Source: Cladobotryum mycophilum (Eukaryota; Ascomycota; Sordariomycetes; Hypocreales; Hypocreaceae). Taken from it: a stretch of DNA of 64,000 nt. Both the position numbers and the translations under genes were made by a program. The DNA lies in assembly GCA_036429605.1 (NCBI GenBank), contig JAVFKD010000016.1, positions 2,170,001-2,234,000 of the forward strand. The letters run 5' to 3'. Positions 55,207-64,000 of this stretch are shown here, piece by piece. The notes beneath the pieces were generated by a model. That model was not told the DNA's origin. It searched no databases and was given only the letters and a program-made list of their open reading frames with translations. Position 1 is the first letter of the stretch. Every line of letters begins with the position of its first letter.

Positions 55207-57621
55207 TTAGGACGATTGCGCATTGCTATGCACTCCATTCGACAAACCGTGGGCACTAGCTTCCTCAACGTGTCCGTTGATAGAAACGCCCTTGGACTGA
55301 TCACCAAGAGGGACAGAGCCAGATGGAGAGAAGTCAGGGACATCTGCCGACAGTTGACTAGTCACGCCATGTCCATTTCCATGTCCATTTCCATTGACAT
55401 ACCCATTGATATAACCATTGACACCGTGGCCGGCAGCCGATTCATCTGGCATCTGCTGGAAGGCTTCGGTATGGGTCGGGTATGCGGGTGGCGGTGCCAT
55501 GCCATAAGGCGCCGCCATTCCGTTAAACTGAGGGGCTACCTGATATGGCCGGTTCTTAAATGTGAAACGGGCAGGGCCGTGGGTTCGAGCAAAGTCGTCA
55601 CGATCTTCAATGGGCAAGACGAACTTCTCCCAGCCTTCCCTCCGTCGTATCCTCTCAATATCGTCGTCGCCAACGACAAAGTCAATCTCAGTAGACATCT
55701 CGCAAATGGCCCGGACCAGATTAATATCCGCAGAGAGATCTCGTACGCGCTTGAATGCGGCAATGAAGTGCAGAGGAACAAAACCCTGGGTGTCCATCCG
55801 CGCCCGGAGATACATGTCCTTGCAGAGGTTCTCGATTGAGAAGTAGTACTCAATCTGATTCTTCAACACTGGCATCACCATGTTGTCCCAATATGGCTGG
55901 GGTTGGAAAGGCATGGCAGACATCGCCAAGGGATAGTCGTACGCTCCAAACTGTGTCTGAACTGGAGGGATGCGTGCTGTTCCGTTGGGCAGGGGCACAC
56001 GGTGGAAGTTACTGCCGGCACTACCGCGGCCTCTGCCACCTCTGGGAACGTACATTTGGCCATGGCCACCTTGTCTGGACGGCGGGCTGTAAGGGCCCTG
56101 GGCTCTGGGTGGAACGGCCCCTGTTCCCACAAAGCTGGGTCCAGTGTGTTGCTGATGGTGAGAATTGACGGGGTGATGTCCGCCACGTCCTCGATAGCCT
56201 CCACGGCCCCTCTCGTTGCGACCCTCAGGTCGTTCTCTAATGGTAGGACCCTGTTCCTGACGCGGAAAAGTTAGCAAATCTTCATGCGACTGTACGGAGG
56301 TATAAGCCTCATGTGTTTCAACCTGTTGCGGCGTGGCTTTGCATGGACTTACGTTGGAGCTAGGTGCCGGCTCCTTTGGCTTGTCGGCGACGGCCTGAGC
56401 TGCGGGCTTCTTCTGCTCACGGGGATGTGTGTTATCTGGTGTTCGCTTGTTTGTTGAGGGGGATGATGTTGTACGAGTGGCCCCATTGACACCATCGCGA
56501 GGGCGATCCCTAGTCTCATTTGCCTTGTTTTGCTGTGTGCTGCTGCCGCTGGTGGTGGTGGGAGTAGCCTTTTCTCCTGCATTTGTACCTGCTGTACCTG
56601 TTCTCGCACCATTTGCACTTCTAGTGCTGGGGCGAGGCTTATTGCCACGCATTGGAATCTGGGTCTCGAAGCTCACGCTAGGTACGTATTCCATAGTCAC
56701 CCACTTCTGGCGTGGCTTTGATTGCGCTCCGTCGTCTGTTAAATCCTTTTCAGGGCGATCGACCTTCTCGGCTGGCTTCTTCTTGTCCTCCTTGATGGCA
56801 GTTTCAGGAGTAGGCCAAGCAGTGGCATCCGCTACCGAAGGGGGTGCATCAGCCTTGTTATCTTTCGCTTCCTTTTCCGCTAATTTTGAACCACGATTGG
56901 CGCTTCTCTCTGGGCGAGTAGTATCGGCTGGCCTTCGATGAGATTTCGAGCCATTGGTAGCATGATCTCGTGGACTAGCGGCCCTATCTTCAGTGGGTTT
57001 GGTAGCTGCTGTACCATTTGGCAAACCATTTGTAGCTTGCTCCGTAGTGCTTGTCGTAGAAGGCTTGACCTTGGCCAACTGGGCTTCCTTTCGTTGTTGC
57101 CAGATATTGACAGATGGGATTGGTGCCTCGAGTAGTTCCACCTTGGGCAGCTCCTGTGCGGGCTCCTGGTCCTTATCACCTGCTTGCTCGTTCGGAGTTT
57201 TCTCTGAAGCTTTGGACTTCTTGGATTTACGTTGCCTCCTTGAGTCCTGCTCGTCTACGGATCTTGTTGTCGTGCTCGAGGACCTTGTGCCTTTGTCGTT
57301 TCGTCGCCATGGTCGATCTAATCTGCCGGTCTCGTCATCCCGTGCGGTGTCACGTTGCGCATCTACAACGCTCTCCGACTGAGCCTCGGTTTCGGAGCCA
57401 TTATTGCTTGCAACATCCTGCTTCTCCACATTGGTGGGAGGGATATCGCTATTTTGAACGGTATCTATCGACTCGTTCGAATTCTCGACGGGTGGAGTGG
57501 CCTTGGGCACAGTCGATGATGCCGGTTGCGAATCCTGGGCCTGAGAAGTTGGGTTGGACGGGGTATTTGATCCCTGCCCCTTGGCAGCTTGCGCATAGGA
57601 GAAAGCTGAAGCGGTCGCCAT
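55207..57621 (-). CDS. La-motif RNA-binding protein (LARP1/SRO9 type)
   Basis: Cytoplasmic mRNA-binding protein related to yeast Sro9/Slf1 and LARP1. Exons 57621-56353 and 56256-55207 give 772 residues; the 96-nt intron between them has GTAAGT, a GCTAAC branch and CGTCAG but no stop and is a multiple of three, so unspliced RNA would code 804 residues. The N-terminal 400 residues are disordered and rich in Ser, Thr, Lys and Glu. RGG-like GRGGYRGRGG and PRGGRGRG motifs precede the La motif at about residues 555-645: NQIEYYFSIENLCKDMYLRARMD, GFVPLHFIAAFKRV and REGWEKFVLP. No RRM follows. The tail has Asn-Gly repeats (NGYINGYVNGNGHGNGHG). Met 57621 follows a leader-like region and is the first in frame. 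Confidence 0.9.
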   Translation of the reverse strand: MATASAFSYAQAAKGQGSNTPSNPTSQAQDSQPASSTVPKATPPVENSNESIDTVQNSDIPPTNVEKQDVASNNGSETEAQSESVVDAQRDTARDDETGRLDRPWRRNDKGTRSSSTTTRSVDEQDSRRQRKSKKSKASEKTPNEQAGDKDQEPAQELPKVELLEAPIPSVNIWQQRKEAQLAKVKPSTTSTTEQATNGLPNGTAATKPTEDRAASPRDHATNGSKSHRRPADTTRPERSANRGSKLAEKEAKDNKADAPPSVADATAWPTPETAIKEDKKKPAEKVDRPEKDLTDDGAQSKPRQKWVTMEYVPSVSFETQIPMRGNKPRPSTRSANGARTGTAGTNAGEKATPTTTSGSSTQQNKANETRDRPRDGVNGATRTTSSPSTNKRTPDNTHPREQKKPAAQAVADKPKEPAPSSNVSPCKATPQQVETHEAYTSVQSHEDLLTFPRQEQGPTIRERPEGRNERGRGGYRGRGGHHPVNSHHQQHTGPSFVGTGAVPPRAQGPYSPPSRQGGHGQMYVPRGGRGRGSAGSNFHRVPLPNGTARIPPVQTQFGAYDYPLAMSAMPFQPQPYWDNMVMPVLKNQIEYYFSIENLCKDMYLRARMDTQGFVPLHFIAAFKRVRDLSADINLVRAICEMSTEIDFVVGDDDIERIRRREGWEKFVLPIEDRDDFARTHGPARFTFKNRPYQVAPQFNGMAAPYGMAPPPAYPTHTEAFQQMPDESAAGHGVNGYINGYVNGNGHGNGHGVTSQLSADVPDFSPSGSVPLGDQSKGVSINGHVEEASAHGLSNGVHSNAQSS

Positions 57622-59249
57622 CTTGACGAAAAGGTAATGTATATGTTAGAATCTGGTCACGACTGACCGCTGAGATCCAAACAACAACAGGCAGGACGGA
57701 GCGGAATGTCTTGGCGTTCAAGCCTGAACTCGCTCCCAGCCGAGGTTATACCTGTATCCGGAGACAAGGAGACCCCGAAGATGGCGTAGGCCTTTTTATC
57801 GATTTAATTCCAGGAGTTCTGTGCGTGGTAGGGTATCGAACGGTGTCTTGAGATTTCTCTCAAAAAAAAAAACAGTTGCCGCGGGGGACGGTCGTCTCTC
57901 AAGCCCGGTGGTAGGGTTCAAGATCACGTCGTTGGAGGCGCGGGAGGGCACAAAACGCAGAGGGTGAGTAGGGAAGAGGGAAAAAAAATTGGCGAGTCGA
58001 GGGGCGACCAGATGGCAGAATAGGCCTTCGAGGTCAAGGCAATCGTAGACTCGAGCCGGATATGCGTCGCAAGTTATTTCCTGAAAAAACAAACAAAGTA
58101 AACCCAAGGGAGCACGGGTCAACCAAAGGGGAGTGGCGGCAACAGTGTCTGTCGAAATCGATTTGACGACGATGGGGGGGGGGGGTGAGACCGCCAGTTG
58201 AAAAAAATGACAGGGGGACTGGGATTTGACTGCGGAATGAACAGGTGGGCGAGCGACGATGAGGCAATGCGATGCAGTAAACCAGCTGCGCTCCTCAACT
58301 TAACGAATAGGTTGAAGCGCAGCCCGTAAGGGAACAATGAAATAAAAAGCAGTTGGCGCGGCAATTCTTAGGAATTGACTGCGTTTCGAGGTTGTGGTGA
58401 AGGGTTGAAGAGGGCACGCACGCAGGGAGAAGTGGGAAAGTAAGAGTAGTAAGTAGGTTAATAGAGAGGTAAATAGGGTTTTTTTTTTTTTTTTTGCAAA
58501 AAGCGTTGTGTGAATAATTAAATTTTTTTGGATTCCCCTCTCTCTCCGAGTCCAAGCCTAGTCGGCGGTAGGGTGCCGTGCTTGTGCCTGTGCCTGTCTG
58601 TCTGTCTCTCTGTGTGTGCCGGTCAGTCAGTCAGTCAGAGGTTTCAACCACCGCTACATTGAGTGCGCGCCTCTGTACCCTCTCCCTCTAGGTTTCAAGG
58701 CAAAAAGCGGATCAGATGGCGGCTTAGTGATGTATTCAAGGGTGGTCTCAGCGATGAATGGCGCTGAACTACAGCAGGCTTGAGCGACCAGCCGGCCTGC
58801 AAGGGTTGATTGTCGCCTTGTTATTACTTTTAGGGGATCGCTAGCACTACTCGAGGCTTCCAACTCCAATTTTTACCACTGGACTCGTTGAAACATGGAA
58901 GAGCCTGAATCTGAACCTGAACCAGAGCCTTCTTTCTGCAGGGAGGCAACGCAAGGGGGAGCGGCTAAAAAGAAAAAGAAAAAGAAAAAGAAAGAAAAAA
59001 GGCCTTTCTCTCCAAAGACCGAGAAGTCTTCCTTGTTTGGCCGAGGGCAGACAGAGTTCATTTCTGGGGCTGCTCTCACTCATGGCCCACCTCGACTAAA
59101 CGGTCACTGCAGCAAGTGGATTTATTAGGGATGCGCGAATAAGCCGAGAGTCGGATCGAGTCGGTTTTGGTGCTATTGGACGCAATACGGACGGAGCATG
59201 TGCGGAATATCATGTAATAGGATAAGGGATAAGGCACGGTGTAAAGTAG

Positions 59250-59293
59250 TAGGCAGGCAGACAGGCAGACAGGCGGGCAGGCGGGCAGGCGGG
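59250..59293. repeat. GGCA/GACA tetranucleotide repeat
   Basis: Tandem GGCA, GACA and GGCG units in intergenic DNA. Confidence 0.8.
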
Positions 59294-59583
59294 TATGCTA
59301 TGCTTATGCGTGTGTGACTGGCAGAGACAATCGTGGCTTGGTTTTGGTATGTAGGTGGTATTTAATTTGAGGGCACTTTTTATTTAGATGGAGAGGTATT
59401 TCTTAGCTGCCTAAGGTGGTAAGACGTATCGAATTAAAGAGAAGAAAAAAACAAAAACTTGATGTGTTGTGGAAAAGACTATGATGCACTGAAAACTGAA
59501 AACATGTGCCTTGATGTCTCAAGGCATCAAGTACTTACTCGTGCGTACATACTAAGGTATTATCGTCTAAACTGTCCTGTTTG

Positions 59584-59592
59584 TACGGAGTA
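59584..59592. repeat. TACGGAGTA word (one of three within 430 bp)
   Basis: Same 9-mer in reverse at 59677-59685 and 60004-60012; other perfect copies at 39535-39543 and 52683-52691. All are intergenic. Confidence 0.7.
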
Positions 59593-61334
59593 GGCTCCAG
59601 CTTTGGTGATCTGCCCTATGCATTGCTTCTTGCATTGCATGCCTATACATAATTACCTGTCATTTTCAGATGTAGGTACTCCGTATTATTACGTAGGTAC
59701 TCATGCTTGCCTGCCTACCTTACTTACAGGTACCTAGTAGTATTTTCTTTTTTAGAGGTATTGCAGCAGCCTGATGCATCTTGTAGTAGTAATGTGTTGT
59801 TTCACCACACACCAAACAAGAAAGAATGAAAAAGAATAAAAAGACAGTGCGAGCGCGCCCGGTCATCAACCTTATCGACAAACTCACATAACGATAAGAT
59901 TAATCGACATTTCCCCCTGCCGCTCCACCGCTTTCCGGCTTAAGTAGTGATATGCCATGGTCATCATCATCAAAGACACCCCAAAATAGTACAACAGAGG
60001 TTGTACTCCGTACCTGTGAACGTCAGTCGACAGCCGGATCTTACAATGTATGTACAGATACGTTAAGACGTGCACTTCCGTTCCTCCGGCCAGCCATAGA
60101 GACCTGACCTGAATGTCTCCAAGTCTCCTCTCCTGCAACTGGCTCCCTACCTCTAGACGCGGTGTTGACGAATCCAGTGATTTTTACTGGCAAAAACAAC
60201 ACACGACATCACCCGTGTCTTGCCAACGTGCCAGCCTCGCCCTCACTGACCGGACCAATAGCAACCATGTCTTTTGTCAACAGTTCCCTCCTTGCATTGT
60301 TCTTACGTATCACCGTGTCTGTTCGGTGACTCTGAGCTTACTGCGTCTGAAACAGGCAATAAATACCTACTCGTATTATGACCTGTCCAGTACCTGCGTC
60401 CGAGCCGAGTAGCAGCACTAACAATCCCCCCAAGAGTCGAGCTACTCCTCCTTTCCAAACCATCGGGCGATCGAGTGGAACGATGACATTGATTGCTCCC
60501 AGAAAGCTGGTTACTGGCAGCCCGTTGGTTTAATGAAGAGGCCCTCCCTGTTTTTGAGAGGATCATCACATGCCCTCTGGAGTCGACAGAAAGGGAAGTG
60601 GAGGTACCTCCATGTCTCATATCATGACTGTGATATCTCCCGCATTTGTATTACCGACAAAAAAACAAATATGCATAATGCCTCAACTCCGCATTTCGGA
60701 CACCCCTCAATAAAGCTATGTGGACGCCACACGCCATCATGTCCAGCGGGCATTTGGAAAGCTTCCGGATTCTCTCGGCCATTACCCCAGAAGATCATCG
60801 GTCTTTGCTCTCTTGCCGGCGTTGAATTTCACTCAAATTTAATATAAGAAATAGTCTTAGGTCAGATGTCTCGCATGAGTAGGGCGACGCTTGCTCGTGA
60901 TGATGCCTGTACTTGGATATACTTGGCCGGCACATAAATACCTGCCTCGAATCCATGCAAGTTAGGTATCCAAGACATTAGCTTAGCATTGGGCATTGAC
61001 AATGAATCAACGTATGCATGTCTTCCGTTCATCACGCTGCCATATTGGTACCTCGGCGTGAACGGAGTGCCTACGAAATACATGCTACGTTGTTTCGGCA
61101 ACGCCCAGACAACTGTTATTGTGAATGATACTCTCCAAAGCAAGAACGTAGCATTACTTTTACCAACGAAACCACGTCCCGCAAACGCCAATGAGACCAT
61201 TCTAACCCGCAAACTACCTGACAATGCATTCATTTCCAACGTCAAGTCACGAAGAAAGCAGCTCATAGGTTGGCTGGTTCGTGCTTCTTATACTACACAG
61301 GATAAGGGTGATATCCCAAGGCAACGAAAAGTCC

Positions 61335-62444
61335 TTAACCTGACAACCAGGCGGTTGCTTGCCTCGCTCCAAGGGAGGTAGCGAAACGAAGACCAGTGGA
61401 TCCCATAGGAAAGTAACTGACCAGGTACCAAACCAAAGCGGCAAGTTGAACAATGGCCGCAAACAGTGTCAGGATGGTGCTGTGAACCTGAGAGATTTTA
61501 GTCAAGCCCCTCATGACCAGTCCCTCATGTACTTACCTTGATGGCAAAAATAAGGGTCAAGGCAATGGAGCCGAAGTAGGCTGCAGTAAAAGGTAACCTG
61601 GGGGCGGAGAGGAGGTGATAGACGTAGTTCATGGGGCCCATGATGGCGGCAAAGGACGCCAGGAACAGGCCCGAGCCGACAGTCCACCTATGTGGGGGTT
61701 AGCTTTTTTCTCTGTTTGAGTTGAAGCCCAAGGGATACAGGATTCGGTCAGATCGGAGCTATGAAGCAAGGGTGTGCTATTCGAACAGCGCAAGCAAGAA
61801 AGCAGCATGGTCGGCCGACATGTTGGTGTGTGACACAGCTGTGGAGAGGTAGCCGAGAGGCAAGGGAGGCAAGGGAGGGAGGAGCAAGGAGGAAAAGACA
61901 GGCATCCAACGCAGGAAATAAAGGATGGCAACGACGTCATCGAGTTCGACTTACAATATCACAAACTTGCGTGGTCTCAATGATAGGACAGGGAACAATG
62001 TGAAGCATATGACGAAGCAGGCTAGGGCAGCAAGGTTGCATGCCCCAAACACCAGCAGGCGGTCCCATTTACTCACTACACACCAAGTTAGCCCCTTCCC
62101 ATCCACGAGGCGTAGCATCTGCATCACATGCAGAATCTGAGAATGGCATAGCCAAAGATGCATGCACATGTCCCGCTGCAGGGGTGCCGCGATGTCAATA
62201 TTTGATGCCGTCAGGTTGACTCACGCACAAACCAGCCTTCCTCCTCCTCGCGCCGGGTAGGAGCTGGTAGAGGCGCACCGGGGCCTTCTGCTGTCGGTAA
62301 GGACACATATCCACGATCCTGGAAGGGGTTCATGTTCTGAATAGAAGAAAAGAGGCCCGAGCGCGGTGCTGTGTTGACAGGAACATCATCACGGCGGCTC
62401 CAGCCAAGGGAGTTGATGGAGTCTCGGAAGCTGTTGGAAGCCAT
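61335..62444 (-). CDS. sft2: SFT2-family vesicle transport protein
   Basis: Small tetra-spanning Golgi membrane protein of the Got1/Sft2 family, implicated in fusion of endosome-derived vesicles with the Golgi. Exons 62444-62225, 62075-61955, 61687-61537 and 61487-61335 join in phase to 214 residues. The N-terminus has FRDSINSLGWSRRDD and FQDRGYVSLP, then EEEEGWFVLSKWDRLLVFG. Four hydrophobic segments follow: about 75-100 (LLVFGACNLAALACFVICF), about 105-128 (FVILWTVGSGLFLASFAAIM), about 140-160 and about 170-190 (LAALVWYLVSYFP), separated by the short loops typical of Sft2 (KFVILWTVGS, GPMNYVYHLLS, MGSTGLRFATSLG). The frame stays open upstream to a Met at 62597, but family members begin near MASNSFRDS, so 62444 was chosen. 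Confidence 0.93.
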
Positions 62445-64000
62445 GACGAGGTCAAGGGTGAGTGAGGACAGGGTGCCAGGTTCGACGGGTACTGGCAAGC
62501 GAAGTTGATCGGCAGAGGTCGTGGTGGTGGAGGGGTCAAACGAAGACGAGTGAGTAATAGGCCGGAGATGTGTCGTCGAGGAAACAGCTCGCTCCACTTC
62601 TAAACATGGTCAGTCGGAAAACATGATCTGATATAGAGGTGCCTTTGGTGGCTTGGAAGGGGTCGAAAGCGCTGGAAGGGGTTGACAAAGATGGAGGGTA
62701 CAGGGACAGAGATGCCTACCAGGCTACCGTGCTGGTGCTGGTGCTGGGGGCACGAACGGGCACGAGGCAGCGGCCGCGTCGGGAGAGCTCGCGACCGCGT
62801 GTACCGCAGGTAAAAATGGAAAGAAGAAGCTTTGAGGGGCCGGATGGGAAATCTGGCGGCGGGACGAGACGACGTTGGGATGGTGGAGTTTGGGGAAAAG
62901 GTTAGCAAGTTGGAGTTGGTAGTAGTTGGGTCGAGGTCTTGGGTGGTCAGTTCAGGGGGTGTGGGATGAAAGTCGATACGTTGACTGGAGGGGCACATGA
63001 TTGGCAGTTCTGGGCCTAGGTGGTATTTTGGTGAGGGGGCCCACCCCCAGATGCCGTTCACCTTTGGGCTTCGGATAAGAAAGATAGCGAAGGGATAACG
63101 TCATGCATATAAGTATCCGTAGCCGTATGCAAGTGTGTATGTACCTACCTTATTCATGTACGGGCATGCTGGGGGGGGAGAAAATGGAGAATGCAACATG
63201 TTGGATGGGATGTGCGGGACATGGCGCGGCCGACGTTGCGTGGGGAAAAAAGGGAAGGGCCATGAAACTACAACCTCACTACTGTCGGTATAAGTGCTTC
63301 CCATGTTGCACCAGTACACCATCTCTTTTTTCTCTCCCTCCCTTGAGGACGTGCCTGACCTGTCTGTCCATTCCAAAGTAAACTGGGCCAGGCTGGGTCA
63401 AGCTGGGGCCTTTGTTTTCTACTGGCTCAAGGCATCTTATCGCCGTTGAAACATGTAGGGCAGATAGACCCGGATGGACCCAGATGGACCCAGATAGGGC
63501 AGAAGCTGGGGCGCATCATCGTCATCATCTGGATAGTGGCTGACCTTGGTGAGCGGTGCCTTACATGGCCGCGTGGCCAGGGCTTTAGGAAGAGAAACGA
63601 TGGACTAGTAGCGCATGACCGAACAAGATGCGGCGATGGGCACAATGCAGGGCGATGGACAGGCTATAGTCTACCTTGAAGATGGGCTCCATGTCTTGAA
63701 TCCCGAGTCACGTTCGGCATGGGACACCTTTTGGACACCTTGGACGCCCCCTCCACGACGGCGAGGAGGGTGTAGAGGAGATGGCTCTACCCACACTCTC
63801 TGCGACGCCAGAGGAGTCAGAAGACGAAGATAATGATAGAAACCTCGTACTTGGAGGCTCTGTATTTTTAGCTACCTGCGGCGAGTATAAAACGCGACGC
63901 TCGGGTACCTTGCTGATGGGTTTGGGAAGAAGGAAGATTTGAATGATTTGCTTCTGCATCATCGTGCATCCGGTCCGACGAGGACACTACCTTAGGTAAT
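62445..64000. other. Upstream region of SFT2 and right edge
   Basis: Pyrimidine-rich SFT2 leader on the minus strand up to about 63050. An 11-bp GGACCCAGATG-type tandem lies near 63472-63495. The short frames near 63700-63960 have no recognisable content; a gene continuing beyond the edge cannot be excluded. Confidence 0.5.

Larger units (their letters stand above)
57622..61334. other. Upstream region of the La-motif gene and 3' flank of SFT2
   Basis: The left kilobase is pyrimidine-rich on the minus strand and is probably the La-motif leader and promoter. Homopolymers and repeats: G12 at 58174-58185, T17 at 58479-58495, CTGT and AGTC repeats at about 58595-58640, AAAAAG repeats at about 58967-59001, GGCA/GACA repeats at 59250-59293. 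Three TACGGAGTA words lie at 59584-59592, 59677-59685 and 60004-60012. No gene is supported. Confidence 0.55.

Noticed and set aside
58895..59128. 77-codon plus-strand frame with EPEPE and poly-Lys
   Set aside because: Made of GAACCTGA-type and AAAAAG repeats; no support for translation.
60862..61266. 134-codon minus-strand frame beside SFT2
   Set aside because: No recognisable motif, overlapped by an equally long plus-strand frame; likely chance.
1..64000. tRNA, 5S rRNA, CRISPR arrays, insertion sequences and transposon proteins
   Set aside because: I looked for GGTTCGANNCC-type B boxes on both strands, 5S motifs, regular spaced repeats and reverse-transcriptase or transposase motifs. A few TTCGA words occur (for example near 12770 and 13855) but lack the CC end and a cloverleaf. 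A tRNAscan-SE and Rfam run would be decisive.

Overview
The window is nuclear DNA from a filamentous ascomycete (Pezizomycotina). It most resembles Sordariomycetes, probably Hypocreales, but the genus cannot be fixed from sequence alone. The evidence is: many short GT-AG introns (about 50-110 nt) with CTAAC or CTGAC branch sites; fungus-restricted families (Zn2Cys6 regulator, FlbC-like C2H2 factor, DUF3824-type protein, GPI-anchored Ser/Thr protein, SFT2, PHO84-like permease); CT-rich leaders; and long intergenic DNA full of microsatellites. There are no operons, CRISPR arrays, prophages or intact transposons. I found no tRNA or 5S rRNA gene by eye.

Layout from left to right: mitochondrial ribosomal protein uL2m (-), B-type mitotic cyclin (+), THO3/TEX1 WD40 protein (+, frame broken by one base), a 5.5 kb gene-poor stretch, a Zn2Cys6 regulator (+), and a long protein that joins a Gly/Gln/His-rich N-terminus and a conserved basic domain to a glutathione-S-transferase fold (+, two frame breaks). 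Next come a PHO84-like permease (-), a conserved fungal protein of unknown function (+), acetate kinase (+) and an FlbC-like C2H2 conidiation regulator (-). After a 10.4 kb gene-free stretch come PRP31 (-) and CLF1/crooked neck (+), a head-to-head pair with 395 bp between start codons. The right part holds a DUF3824-like RS/glycine-zipper protein (-), a small GPI-anchored wall protein (+), an LARP1/SRO9-type La-motif protein (-) and SFT2 (-).

Functionally this is mostly housekeeping. mRNA biogenesis is well represented: THO3 for export-coupled transcription, PRP31 and CLF1 in the spliceosome, and the La-motif protein in cytoplasmic mRNA control. Two transcription factors each have unusually long upstream DNA. 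I do not see a defence island, a secondary-metabolite cluster or another clearly new multi-gene system.

The observations most worth following are the GST fusion with a nuclear-looking basic domain, the bidirectional PRP31/CLF1 promoter with an inverted GATA pair, a stop-free 96-nt intron in the La-motif gene, and three single-base frame breaks. All three breaks can be explained by miscounted C runs, which points to consensus errors rather than true pseudogenes.
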